Part shown: in pieces, positions 1 through 9,564 of the stretch
Layout of the letters: every line of letters begins with the position of its first letter
How positions within the stretch are numbered: position 1 is the stretch's first letter
Assembly: GCA_039105265.1 (NCBI GenBank)
Contig: JAPFFF010000007.1
Location: forward strand, 5,456,001 to 5,520,000
Source of the DNA: Tritrichomonas musculus
Lineage: Eukaryota; Parabasalia; Tritrichomonadida; Tritrichomonadidae
Direction: 5' to 3'
Length of the DNA stretch: 64,000 bases
Position numbers and translations under genes: made by a program
Notes under the pieces: generated by a model
The model's database searches: none
Seen by the model: the letters and a program-made list of their open reading frames with translations, nothing else
What the model was told of the DNA's origin: nothing

Positions 1-1120
1 TCAGAACAAGCCCAAGAAACAATTGAAACAAGAACCTCTTTTTAGTGAAAAAGATGTCGAACTCGCATTTTCAGAATTTCAAAATAATAAGACTGTTCCT
101 CCTCCTTATATGCGTGAAGCCACTATTTTATACGTGCATGCTATCACTAATGAAGCCATTGAAGATGAAGATTATGATTTAGCAGAAAAACTTGATAAAG
201 ATCTCAAGGAGCTTATTACTGCATTTAACAAAGCATATGGTATCAATAACGCAAATGTTTCTTCTCAGAAAGGAACTAGTTACACAACATCTGACGGATC
301 ATCTGCAACTCTACAAAGTCGTCTTGAAGAAGTTAAAAAGCAAAAGATAATCGCAGAAACAGAATGGGAAGATAGAATCAAAGCTCTCAAAGAAAGCGAA
401 CAATCAAAAATTGAAGAAATTGAAGCTCGTCAGCAGAAAGAACGAGAAGAATTTGAAGAAAAATGTCAAACGCAAGAATTTCTCCAAAAATTTACTAAGC
501 CTTCTGCAAGACTTCTGCAGCTTTGGAAGCTCCAAAAAGGACTTGCTCTTCAGCATGATTTTGAAGGCGCTAAGGAAATGAAGGCAAGAGCTGAGCAACT
601 CCAAAAACAAGAAACAGACGAAGCCCAGAAACGAGCAATCAGTTCAGTTAAAGTAAATTATGAGAAACTTGTAGTGAAACAGCAAAGAGAGCTCGAATGT
701 GCTGTAGCTAATGGCAAACGAAAAATTAGTCAGATGGAAATCGAAATGAAAAAAGATCTCGAAAATAGAGATAAACTTAGTAAACAAGTTGAAATAAGAA
801 TGAAAGAATATCGTCAGCCGCTCAAAAAATCTAGATTACCTCCATTAAATTCTACCCAAATTCAATCTGCGCTTAATCAAATTCAAGTACAGTCTGTTAA
901 TTCAAGCCCAAATTCTAATATTTCTAGTTCAGCTAGCGAATCTACAATTAATTCTACTGCATCAAGAGATTCAACAACATCAGCTCTTTCTAAAAGAGCA
1001 GTTGCTTCAAGAGCTAAAAAGAAGAGATCTGTAAATCAAGTTGAGCAGACTACTGTGCTTGATGTTAAAATTGCTAATATCAGATCTGTTCTGGGTGAAA
1101 AAACGAGAAATAAGAAATGA
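1..1120 (+). CDS. coiled-coil protein, 5' end outside the window
   Basis: The frame is open from base 2 with no ATG at its head, and the first possible start inside is only a TTG at 23, so the gene begins left of the window. About 372 codons are visible, ending in TGA at 1118-1120. The visible N-terminal part (to about residue 80) is helical and acidic, with the stretch PPPYMREATILYVHA. It is followed by a Lys/Glu/Gln-rich coiled coil (about 100-275), then a Ser/Asn/Thr-rich linker and a basic tail with SRAKKKRS. I recognise no enzyme domain. Long coiled-coil proteins of this kind are common cytoskeletal components in trichomonads, but this role is an inference. The next gene on the same strand starts 1.1 kb downstream and is not part of the same transcript. 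Confidence 0.8.
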   Translation, partial: QNKPKKQLKQEPLFSEKDVELAFSEFQNNKTVPPPYMREATILYVHAITNEAIEDEDYDLAEKLDKDLKELITAFNKAYGINNANVSSQKGTSYTTSDGSSATLQSRLEEVKKQKIIAETEWEDRIKALKESEQSKIEEIEARQQKEREEFEEKCQTQEFLQKFTKPSARLLQLWKLQKGLALQHDFEGAKEMKARAEQLQKQETDEAQKRAISSVKVNYEKLVVKQQRELECAVANGKRKISQMEIEMKKDLENRDKLSKQVEIRMKEYRQPLKKSRLPPLNSTQIQSALNQIQVQSVNSSPNSNISSSASESTINSTASRDSTTSALSKRAVASRAKKKRSVNQVEQTTVLDVKIANIRSVLGEKTRNKK

Positions 1121-2060
1121 AAAAAAAAAAAAAAAAAGTTGTTTGTTATATAATATCTTTGTTGTTTAAATACTTTTTATATATTTTATTTTTTCATTGA
1201 TTTGGTAAGTATTTGTTTAATTTCATGAAACAAAATAACGAATTCTGCTTTCAAATCTCTGCAAGTTTTGAATTTTTTAAAGATAAAAACGTTAATTGGT
1301 TAACATTTTGAGTCCCTAAATTCATTAACCAATTAATAATAATAAGCAACAATCATCAGGAAGCACATTTTTATTTTTATTTTTATTTTTATTTTTTTTT
1401 TTTTAAAAGAATTTGATGATTTATATATAACTTCATTGGTCAAATTTTATGTATTCAAGAATATCTAATAATCATTATTAATTGATGCTTTGAAAATAAA
1501 ATGTTAAAACATTGTTAAACTTTTATTTTCACAATTTCAAAGAAGTAATATATGTTATACTAAAAAAGACATGAAAAATCTTGAAATAAAGATGTTAAGA
1601 ATTTAAAATTGTAAAAATTAATAAACGGACGCCGATGTTAAGAAAAAAATATTTCATTGCAATTAACAGCAGAATTCTTTATATTTGTAGTAATACATAT
1701 GATATAGCTTTTGGGAACTTTAATTTATTCAATTTCTATTTTTTTTCTTAATTTTTTCTATACATCAAATATTCTATTCAATTTGATATTTTAAACGGAC
1801 TTGAACTGATTTGATTTTGCTTTTTTTATCTGATGATTTTGATTATTATATAGTATTCTTATAGATATTTAATTTTAAATATTTGTTGTTGCGGAATTCA
1901 ATCAAATTTGATGGATATTTTAATTTTGAATTCAATAAAAATTTGAGAAAAAAACTTTTTTTGATCAATTGCTTATTTATCCTTTATTGGACTTCTTATT
2001 CTTCGAATGAGATAAATTTAAACGTTTTCGCTTATTATTTTGTATAAAAAAATAAGTTTA
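1121..2060. other. gene-free AT-rich spacer
   Basis: There is no supportable gene here. The stop of the upstream gene is followed at once by an A-tract (1121-1137). Near 1371-1402 there is a short tract of repeated TTTTTA units. The rest is AT-rich sequence with scattered CG-containing words, AAACGGAC near 1623 and again near 1793, lying upstream of the promoter for the coiled-coil gene at 2251. Confidence 0.6.
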
Positions 2061-2070
2061 TATTTATTAA

Positions 2071-2230
2071 ATGCGTTTATCTATTTTTTTAATACAACTT
2101 TTTATATAGGAAATAATATTGAAAAAATCCACAACGGAAGAGAACTTTTTGAAAAGAATTTCTTATATTTTCGTTTATTAATTAGTATGCGTTTAAAATA
2201 AAATTGAAGGTGACCGATTAAATTCATTTT
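2071..2230 (+). promoter_or_regulatory. promoter of coiled-coil gene: two ATGCGTTT motifs and Inr
   Basis: Two exact copies of ATGCGTTT lie at 2071-2078 and 2187-2194. The same word (or its complement AAACGCAT, or AAACGTAT) sits in front of the three related genes. TCATTTT at 2224-2230 fits the trichomonad initiator consensus and would give a 5' leader of about 25 bases before the ATG at 2251. The Inr role is known for Trichomonas. The 8-mer's role is inferred from recurrence. Confidence 0.55.
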
Positions 2231-2250
2231 TAAAATAACAAGAAAGCAAG

Positions 2251-5200
2251 ATGTACGATTCTGAATATTCCAGAGAGAATCAGAACTCATCTGAGTTCTC
2301 AGAATTTGATGCCAACAAGCATGGTGTCCCAAGAGCAACACAATTAAGAGACGTAAATGAAGAATTACTTAAAGAAAACACAGTTCTTCGTTCTCAATTT
2401 GAAGATGCAATCAAGATTACAGATCAACTCGAAGAACTTCATACACAAAACAGAGATCTTTTAGCAACAGTCAGAACATTAAGAACAGAAAAAGATGATC
2501 TCGAACACAGACTTGAAATTAGCCTTCAAAGCTGCAAAGAAATGCAAGCTAAGCTTAATGAAGAAAAGAAAAGCTGCACAACAATCCGTGGAACTGATCT
2601 TAATACAATGAACAAAGAAATCGAAAAGATTAAGGCTCAAAGCAAAGCTCAACTTGACCAAATTTACGATCAACTTGAAAAGTCTAAACAAGCTACAGAA
2701 CGTGAATCTGTCGAGAAACGTCTTCTTGCTTCAAAACTTGACCACATTCTTGAAGATAGCCAAAGATATTTCCAACACCAATTCAATAACATTGATGAAT
2801 TCATGTGCTTCCTTGCTACACCACCAGTTGTTCAAGAAGCTAACAATACTCAACCAGCTGGACAAGCTCAAAACGTTCAAATCCGTGCACTTGGTGTTGA
2901 ACCACAAAATGGAAAACTTGAAAAGAAAGTCAAGAACTTAAAGAACAAACTAAAGGCAGCTGCAGCAGCAAACTCATCAATGGAAGACCAAATCAAGAGA
3001 ATCACCCAAGACTCAAAGGGAGAACAAAACAGACTCAGATCCCAAATCAAACAAATCCAAGGTGAACTTTCAAGCGTTCGTGAACAAAAGCAACAAGCTG
3101 AAAACCAACTTAACTACCAAATCCAAGCTCTTCAACAAAAGAACTCAAGCTTACAAAAGAAGGTTGATCAACTCAACGATCAAATCCGCAACCAATCAGC
3201 TGATCTTAAACAAGCACGTAAGCAAATTGTTCTTGCAGGATCAACAATTCTTCCACAACCAACAAACTTCAACGATTCTGATTCATCAGCTCCAGCATCA
3301 GTTAAGCCAACAACAACAATCATTCACCAACCAGTTGATAACTATTCTGATGATGCTCTTCAACATACACAAGATCTTGTTGATCAAGTCCAATTGCTCA
3401 CACGCAAGCGCGATGATCTTATCCGCCAACTCCAAAGCCAAGAAAAGAGACTCAACAGCCTCTCAATCGAAATCGAGAAGCAAAAGGCCGATAATTCAGC
3501 TCTTCAACGTGTCCACGAATCAGACAAGGCCGAAATTGAATCCCTTAGAAATGCTCTCCATACAATGGAAACAACAGAAAAAGAAATCCAAAACAAGAGC
3601 AAGGCTACAAAGGAACCATCATCACGCATCCTCAAACTCCAAAAGGCCCTCGATCAAGAGAAACAAAGAGTCTTCCAACTCCAAAACAACGAATCCAAGC
3701 AAAAGTCAACCATCGAAGATCTCGAAGCTCAACTTCGTTTGGCCAAACAAGGACTTCAAGATGCTGAAAACGAAACAAGAAAGGCTCAATCCGAATTATC
3801 CGATGTTCGCCGCCAAATCGAATGCACAACACCACCAACAGCAGAAGATCTTTTACCACCATGTGTCTGGCACTGTGAAGACTTTGACCCAACATTATCA
3901 TCAGCAATTGTTCGCATTGCTAACAATGCAGCTCTTCAACCAGTTTCCAAGCTTCAAAACTGCTTCAAGACAATCCGCAAGCATTATGCTAAGCAAATCC
4001 AAGCACGTGATGAAGCTCTTGATCAAGCATTCACAGAAAACCAAACATTATCAAACGCATTCAATCAATTCCTTGTCGATGCATCAATCGCTCTCAATGA
4101 CAATGCACTTACACTTCAAGACTTCTTCGGCAACAATGCTGGACAAAAGATCGTTGATCAAGTTACATCAATCCGCGCCAACCTTGCCAACTTACGCCAT
4201 CAATACGATACACTCAAAGGATTCATTACAGTCTTCAACAATTCTCTTGGAGAATACACAATCGAACCAACAGATACAGTCAAACAAATCCAAGAAATTC
4301 GCGCAGTCATTGAAGCCCAAAAGGCAGCCATTTCAGCTCGTAGCAAGAAGATCCACGAGCTCAAAGCAATTGTTCGCCAAACCGCAGCTACACTTAAGAG
4401 CAAAGAAGTTGATTATGAAAATCAAGTTCATGATCTTCAAGATACAGTCAAAGAACTTCAATGCCATACAACAGCTCTTCAAACAGAAAAGAGACAACTC
4501 AAATCCGATAACGAAAACCTTACCCAACAACTTCAACAAGCCACACAAGAACGTGAACAACTTGAATCAACAATCGTTCAAGATGATGTTCACAATACAT
4601 CAATGATTGATGATTTCGCCAAGACCGAATCACAACTCAAAGACACAATCAAATCCAAAGAATCACAAATCCGCCAACTCAGACAATCCGTTGAGAGTTA
4701 TGAAAATGAAGTTAACAAACAGAAGAGCTTAATTACAAGCCTTAAAGCAGCCCGTAAACAACGTGATATCGAATATGCAGATCTTCAAAGAGTCCTTAAC
4801 GATCATGATCAAGCTGCAGTCGAACGTCTTGAAACAGAAAGAAAGAACATTACTGCTTCATTTGAAAGCGCCGTCAATGAACTTAAAGAACAATGCGAGA
4901 AGCATCGTAGCGATGTTCAAAAGATGGCAGTTCAAGTTTCAGAAACAGAACTTAAGAACTCACAAATTTGCCAAGAAATCGCTCAATGCCGCAAGGAAAG
5001 AAGGAAGATGGAAGTCGAATTGAACGGAATGAGAGGACAAATTGAACGTGAGAGAAAACTCATGGAATCAACAATCCGTGCTCAAAAGGTAGCAGCTGAA
5101 AGTCAGTACAACTCTAAACTTGAAGAACAGAGAACAAAGGCAGAAGTTGAGAAACGCCGCCTCTTTGCTCTCGGTGCTGACGCTTTCCGCTCATTCTTCA

Positions 5201-5379
5201 ACCCATCAGAACAGATCGATGAACGTTCATTTAGAACTGTTCTCGAACGCGCTCGTGACACAATCTCCAAGCTTTCCAAGTCTGACGTTGCCATCCGCCG
5301 AATGCTCGGTGCTGGCGAACAACAGACCACACAAGATGCTGTCGCTCAATTGTTAATGGCTAAAGGAGTTACCGCTTAA
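2251..5379 (+). CDS. long coiled-coil structural protein (family copy 1)
   Basis: 1,042 residues, almost all alpha-helical heptad sequence rich in Gln, Lys, Glu and Leu. It starts at an ATG about 25 bases after an Inr. Conserved landmarks shared with the genes at 9565, 12957 and 20261 are LRSQFEDAIKIT (about residue 47), RGTDLN (about 114), LLASKLDHILED (about 158), a non-coiled central block beginning PPTAEDLLPP (about 528) and running through FNQFLVDASIALND, and a C-terminal block with FNPSEQIDERSF and ending in a TTQDAVAQLL segment. There is no signal peptide, membrane segment or enzyme motif. A Pro/Thr-rich break near residue 335 separates two coils. A structural filament role (costa, axostyle-associated or similar) is an inference from architecture, copy number and shared promoter motif. 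The stop is TAA within TAAAA, as trichomonad polyadenylation often uses. Confidence 0.85.
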   Translation: MYDSEYSRENQNSSEFSEFDANKHGVPRATQLRDVNEELLKENTVLRSQFEDAIKITDQLEELHTQNRDLLATVRTLRTEKDDLEHRLEISLQSCKEMQAKLNEEKKSCTTIRGTDLNTMNKEIEKIKAQSKAQLDQIYDQLEKSKQATERESVEKRLLASKLDHILEDSQRYFQHQFNNIDEFMCFLATPPVVQEANNTQPAGQAQNVQIRALGVEPQNGKLEKKVKNLKNKLKAAAAANSSMEDQIKRITQDSKGEQNRLRSQIKQIQGELSSVREQKQQAENQLNYQIQALQQKNSSLQKKVDQLNDQIRNQSADLKQARKQIVLAGSTILPQPTNFNDSDSSAPASVKPTTTIIHQPVDNYSDDALQHTQDLVDQVQLLTRKRDDLIRQLQSQEKRLNSLSIEIEKQKADNSALQRVHESDKAEIESLRNALHTMETTEKEIQNKSKATKEPSSRILKLQKALDQEKQRVFQLQNNESKQKSTIEDLEAQLRLAKQGLQDAENETRKAQSELSDVRRQIECTTPPTAEDLLPPCVWHCEDFDPTLSSAIVRIANNAALQPVSKLQNCFKTIRKHYAKQIQARDEALDQAFTENQTLSNAFNQFLVDASIALNDNALTLQDFFGNNAGQKIVDQVTSIRANLANLRHQYDTLKGFITVFNNSLGEYTIEPTDTVKQIQEIRAVIEAQKAAISARSKKIHELKAIVRQTAATLKSKEVDYENQVHDLQDTVKELQCHTTALQTEKRQLKSDNENLTQQLQQATQEREQLESTIVQDDVHNTSMIDDFAKTESQLKDTIKSKESQIRQLRQSVESYENEVNKQKSLITSLKAARKQRDIEYADLQRVLNDHDQAAVERLETERKNITASFESAVNELKEQCEKHRSDVQKMAVQVSETELKNSQICQEIAQCRKERRKMEVELNGMRGQIERERKLMESTIRAQKVAAESQYNSKLEEQRTKAEVEKRRLFALGADAFRSFFNPSEQIDERSFRTVLERARDTISKLSKSDVAIRRMLGAGEQQTTQDAVAQLLMAKGVTA

Positions 5380-5725
5380 AAAAAAAGTATTTTCTAATTT
5401 ATCAAAATTTTAAATAAATAATTAATTCAAAAAGTTTACTTTTTATTTTTTTTTTTTATTAATATCTTTTTAATAAACTAATAAAAAGCAAAAAGAAAAT
5501 AAATATCTAATAAAAGAAAGGAAGAAAAAGAAATTGAAAATTGATTTAACAAGAAGAGAGAGAGATTTCCTTTGGATATCAATGGATTTTTTTTTTTATG
5601 ATATTACTAAAAATAATGTATACAGTTAAGATGGGGTTTGTATGAATGTAAACATTTTAATAATTTTGTTTTATATATTTATTTTTATTTTGATATCTAA
5701 CAAAAATCATTATTGAGATATGAAT
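5380..5725. other. AT-rich spacer between convergent genes
   Basis: The spacer separates the 3' ends of the coiled-coil gene (+) and the thioredoxin-domain gene (-). It contains only T-runs (near 5440 and 5585) and a purine-rich stretch near 5515-5565. I see no gene or strong structure. Confidence 0.6.
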
Positions 5726-6730
5726 TTAATCTTCAGTCTCAACATATGAAATAAATAATGACAAGATATTATATTTAATTTTCAGTTTATCTTGTACTGT
5801 TTGACTTGCAGATTGCTCGGCAAGTAAAGAAGATAATCTGTTGGCTTCAGTAAATAAGTAATCATTTCCTTTTTGAATTATATTATTCATCACTTCAACA
5901 TAAAATTCTGTTCCTGGAATATTCTTCATATCATTAATATATTTGGGATTTTTCCTCAACATGAAATCCTCAACTATAGGAGATGCATCGTCGATTAAAC
6001 CGACTTCTATTGTTAATTCACCCGATTCACTTCTCTGAGTCCCACAAAAGTCATTGATATAATCAATTGCATTCTCGATGGTAAACTCGCCTTCAAAAAT
6101 TTTCCTCTTTCCATCGATAAATAAGTCAAATTCAGGATATTTTCGAATTTGGTAATCAAAAAGGAATGATTTATATTTATCTGTATCAACTTCACAAATA
6201 GAAACATTTTCTTCATTTTTAAAGGCTTTACCAATATCAGCAAGTGATTGTAAATAATAATTGCATCTCTTGCAGTTTGGTTTGTGAAACATAACGAAAA
6301 CGCATTTTTTTTCTTCAATTAGTTGATTGAATGTACGATTATTAGGTGATTGTACATCAAGATAAATAAATTTGCCTTGAATTCCTGTATATCTTCGTGC
6401 CCATTCACCTAAAGATTCATATGACATCCCACCATCATATTGAACAACAGTATTATTCATATATAATCGAACTATAGGTGGATCCCAGCATCCTTCACGG
6501 AGACATAATCGATTGTATTTCCCACAATTGACATGAGAAATGCGTATATCTTGAAATGCTTCATACATTTCTGAGAAGCGTTTCCAATCTAAATTTAATT
6601 GAACGGATCTTGGACGATGCTCGCTTGAAAAACGAACTATTAGAGGTTTTTTGTCTTGAACAAGACCTTTGAATGTTTGTGGTGTAAGGCTTTTATCAAT
6701 AATAATTGAAACAAGAGTAAATAAAATCAT
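5726..6730 (-). CDS. PDI-like protein with two thioredoxin folds
   Basis: 334 residues from an ATG. The hydrophobic N-terminus MILFTLVSIII is a likely short signal peptide. Residues about 14-115 form a first thioredoxin-like domain (LIVRFSS, then VNCGKYNRLC and a DPPIVRLY segment) without a CXXC active site. Residues about 122-230 form a second one with an active-site-like CKRC at 153-156, preceded by FVMFHKPN and followed by IRKYPEFDLF with the expected cis-proline region. The C-terminal 100 residues are helical, like the D domain of P5/ERp29-type proteins. It probably acts in oxidative folding or as a chaperone in the secretory pathway. It ends in ETED, not a KDEL-type signal, so ER retention is unclear. 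It is divergent from the kinase gene at 6865. Confidence 0.75.
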   Translation of the reverse strand: MILFTLVSIIIDKSLTPQTFKGLVQDKKPLIVRFSSEHRPRSVQLNLDWKRFSEMYEAFQDIRISHVNCGKYNRLCLREGCWDPPIVRLYMNNTVVQYDGGMSYESLGEWARRYTGIQGKFIYLDVQSPNNRTFNQLIEEKKCVFVMFHKPNCKRCNYYLQSLADIGKAFKNEENVSICEVDTDKYKSFLFDYQIRKYPEFDLFIDGKRKIFEGEFTIENAIDYINDFCGTQRSESGELTIEVGLIDDASPIVEDFMLRKNPKYINDMKNIPGTEFYVEVMNNIIQKGNDYLFTEANRLSSLLAEQSASQTVQDKLKIKYNILSLFISYVETED

Positions 6731-6864
6731 TTAAAATTCTAACGATCAGTTTTGATAAAATAAATGGACAATTTTGTTCATTTTTGCATATTCAATTTTG
6801 TCAATTTATTTGTCCATAACGATCAAAGTTTTGAAATATAAGTAGCCAAAATCTGATACAAAAC
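6731..6864. promoter_or_regulatory. divergent promoter with two TAACGATCA sites
   Basis: This 134-base region separates the starts of the PDI-like gene and the kinase gene. The 9-mer TAACGATCA occurs twice on the + strand, at 6740-6748 and 6817-6825. It resembles the Myb recognition element TAACGATA described for Trichomonas promoters. TCATTTTT at 6778-6785 is Inr-like on the + strand. Co-regulation of the two genes is an inference. Confidence 0.5.
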
Positions 6865-7950
6865 ATGACGAGCACAAATCAAAATTTATCAATCCCAATT
6901 GGAAAAGGTAGTTTTGGCTATGTAAACCTTATATTTAATTCAGACAAAGAAGATCTAATTGCTAGAAAAGTTTTAATTAATTACCCACAAGCTGAAAAAT
7001 ATATTCGTCGTGAAATCGAAAACCTCAATTCATTGAAAAATTCATATGGCTTTGTACATATGATTTCACATGAAAAAAATGGAACTAACTACGTTGTTGA
7101 TATGGACTTTATGCCATCAGGTTCTTTGAAATTAATGTTAAAAAATGTTTTGTCAAATAAAAATATTGATGGATATGATTCAACACAAGAAATCATTGTT
7201 GCTTACGGAATTGCTTATGAAATGGCCAAAATGCATCGTTTAAATAAAATTCATCGAGATTTAAAGCCCGATAACATTTTGCTTGATCATAATTTATTTC
7301 CGCACATTTGCGATTTTGGTTTGGCAAGAGATTATAATTCTGATCAAACTGATATTACCCGTTGTGGAACACGTAATTATTTAGCTCCAGAAGTATTGAA
7401 CAGTAACAAAAAAATCACTATTCAGTCAGATGTTTACATGCTTGGGATGACAATGTACGAAATGGTTGAATTAGCTTATCCATATCAAGGGCTCACTGAG
7501 GAAGCTGTAAAATATAGGATTTTTCATCATATATTACCTGAATTTTCAGAAGTAAATAAAAATCATAGGCTAATTCCTGTTATTAAACAATGTTGGGAAG
7601 ATGACCCTGCTAAGCGTCCCACCATGGAAAAGCTTGCCGAATTACTTAGTAATATTTTTGACAATGACCCTGACGAATTTCTAGACAAAGATAGATTTAC
7701 CAAATATGTCAATTTTTTAAAAGAAATGGATACCAAAGATAGAAATGAAATTTCTCCATGTGGTACAATTAAAAATCTTAGAATTGCTGCGCAAAGAGGA
7801 AATCCGTTTTCAATTCAATTACTTGTTGAAGCACAAAATGCAAAATTCAACTTCCAGCAAGAAACTGCCAGAATTGAGAAGATATTAAGAAAATCCGCAG
7901 GTTCTGATAATTCTGATGAGGAGGAAGAATATGAGCCAGATCTATTTTGA
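6865..7950 (+). CDS. serine/threonine protein kinase with C-terminal Sel1-like segment
   Basis: 361 residues. All main kinase motifs are present: glycine loop GKGSFG at 13-18, lysine K35 in ARKVL, helix-C glutamate near E50, HRDLKPDN from 130, DFG at 150-152, CGTRNYLAPE at 167-176 and SDVYMLGM for subdomain IX. It should therefore be catalytically competent, phosphorylating Ser/Thr, and its style is that of the TKL-like kinases expanded in trichomonads. After the catalytic domain (to about 265) come a short segment with AAQRGNPFSIQLL, which resembles one Sel1-like repeat, and an acidic tail ending in EEEEYEPDLF. The substrate is unknown. Confidence 0.88.
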   Translation: MTSTNQNLSIPIGKGSFGYVNLIFNSDKEDLIARKVLINYPQAEKYIRREIENLNSLKNSYGFVHMISHEKNGTNYVVDMDFMPSGSLKLMLKNVLSNKNIDGYDSTQEIIVAYGIAYEMAKMHRLNKIHRDLKPDNILLDHNLFPHICDFGLARDYNSDQTDITRCGTRNYLAPEVLNSNKKITIQSDVYMLGMTMYEMVELAYPYQGLTEEAVKYRIFHHILPEFSEVNKNHRLIPVIKQCWEDDPAKRPTMEKLAELLSNIFDNDPDEFLDKDRFTKYVNFLKEMDTKDRNEISPCGTIKNLRIAAQRGNPFSIQLLVEAQNAKFNFQQETARIEKILRKSAGSDNSDEEEEYEPDLF

Positions 7951-8459
7951 TTTTTTGTTTTGTTTTGTTACCATACTCTATAATATGGATTTTTAAAATT
8001 ATTACTATTTAGTCACTCTTATTTACAAGTGATTTCGATTTTCTACTCTTCTGTTGATAATAATTTTTTTTTTAAATGAGGTAAGAATGAATGAAATTTT
8101 GATTCCCCTATATTATATTTCTTCTAGATCATGTGAATAATGTTATTTAAATTTGGGATTTAATCAAAATAAATCATCTAATAAAAAAAAATGTTTTAAA
8201 AGTACGAAATAGAACCTTATTTTGGAACTCTTCTTGAGTAATCAATATACTATGTACGTATGATCAATATTGAAAAATAAAAAGATAGTGATTTGAAGAC
8301 TCCGAAAATCTATCATGTATATGATATAAGTTTTCAAACTTCAATAAGCTATCTCTGATTCAACAACTATGTTGCCTTTAAAAAAAAAAAAAAAAAAAAG
8401 ATTTTGTTTGATAATTTGATGAAAAAACATAAAGAAAAATTAAACTAAAATAAAAGATT
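7951..8459. other. AT-rich spacer
   Basis: This lies between the 3' ends of the kinase (+) and the DsbA-like gene (-). I see T-runs, a long A-tract at about 8380-8399 and no coding signal. Confidence 0.55.
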
Positions 8460-9050
8460 TTAAAGTAAGTCATCAATAATAGATACCCAACTAGAAATTG
8501 AAGTGTCTGGATCAATGTCAGTCATAACACCATTAATGAAAACGGTTGGAGTTCCATCAACGGCATGAGCGGCAGCAAATGTAAAGCCAGTTGCGGCTTG
8601 GCTTCGAACTGTTTCATCATTGAAATGGGTTTCAAGATCTTTTTCAGAAATGCCATATTTATTAGCAATATAATTGAGAATCTTAGCTGGAATGCTGCTT
8701 TCTCCAATGTTTTCAAGAGCCGAATTTGAAAATTGATTTTGTTCGCCAGTGTAGAGGGCATCAATGAATTGTTTTCCAAGAGTTTCATCATAAGAGACTA
8801 AAGCATAGATTGCACGGACCATATAGTAAGCCCATGTGTGATATGGAAGATTGAATGGGTGTAAAGTGAGATTAACTTGAGTTGGGTACTTGTCAAGGAC
8901 AGTTTTGAGAGTTGGCCAAATAGCAAGGCAGTCTGGGCAGAGAGGATCGACATAAACCTCGATGTGAATTACGGCATCTTTGCGTCCCCATGTAACGCCT
9001 GGATAGCGCTTAGGGACACTTAAGCAAAGGCATGCGAGAAATGCAATCAT
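8460..9050 (-). CDS. secreted DsbA-like thioredoxin-fold protein
   Basis: 196 residues from the ATG at 9048-9050. The frame is open 30 bases further but only to a TTG, and an in-frame stop follows, so this ATG is the start. MIAFLACLCLS is a clear signal peptide core. VEVYVDPLCPDC-like sequence places the redox motif CPDC at 38-41 after a beta strand (IHIEVYVDP). An alpha-helical insertion fills about 75-150. GTPTVFING at 166-174 provides the cis-proline loop, as in DsbA and other thioredoxin_4 proteins. It probably acts as a thiol oxidoreductase or disulfide chaperone in the secretory path or outside the cell. An Inr-like TCATTCA lies upstream on the minus strand (9084-9090). Confidence 0.8.
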   Translation of the reverse strand: MIAFLACLCLSVPKRYPGVTWGRKDAVIHIEVYVDPLCPDCLAIWPTLKTVLDKYPTQVNLTLHPFNLPYHTWAYYMVRAIYALVSYDETLGKQFIDALYTGEQNQFSNSALENIGESSIPAKILNYIANKYGISEKDLETHFNDETVRSQAATGFTFAAAHAVDGTPTVFINGVMTDIDPDTSISSWVSIIDDLL

Positions 9051-9564
9051 TATTATTGAAAACTGAATTAAACTTCTCAATTTTGAATGATTCAGTTAAT
9101 TCTTGAGAAATGTGATATTGAAAAATATTATATGTTTTTTTCAGTATAAAAAAAAAGTCCTTAAACTTGGATATAATTAAGATTTATGATATAAAACTTT
9201 ATTATATTATGTCTTTATAAAAAAGTTTAAAATACGTTATTATAAATATTATTTGGTTAACTTTATTGATATTATTTATTACCAAAATAATAATCTTACG
9301 ATTTGAAAACGATGTGAACCTTTGACAGGAAGCAGTTATCAAAATAATTATTACACGAGCATAGAGAGAGAATAATATTCAGAATTTAGATCAAAATTAC
9401 CTAATTTAAAAAAAAAAAAAATTGTTATAAGATAAGATATTGAACTTTTGTAAAATAAAAAGAAAAAGAAAAGAAAAAGAAAAATGTTTCTGTTTTTGTT
9501 TTTAGATTTTTTTATTGAATAACGTCAAAAATTAAAAAATTTAGAAGAAAATTGCTAATTTCCT

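Noticed and set aside
3062-4606. 514-residue open frame overlapping the coiled-coil gene at 2251 in another frame
   Set aside because: It lies wholly inside a conserved gene, and its Gln/Lys/Ser/His bias is what results from reading the coiled-coil codons one base off.
8380-8399. A tracts (also at 1121 and 20141) as retroposon tails
   Set aside because: No adjacent copied sequence or target duplication is seen. Simple homopolymers are common here.
9051-9080. ten-codon longer start for the DsbA-like gene
   Set aside because: It begins with TTG, a stop lies just upstream, and the ATG at 9050 begins a proper signal peptide.
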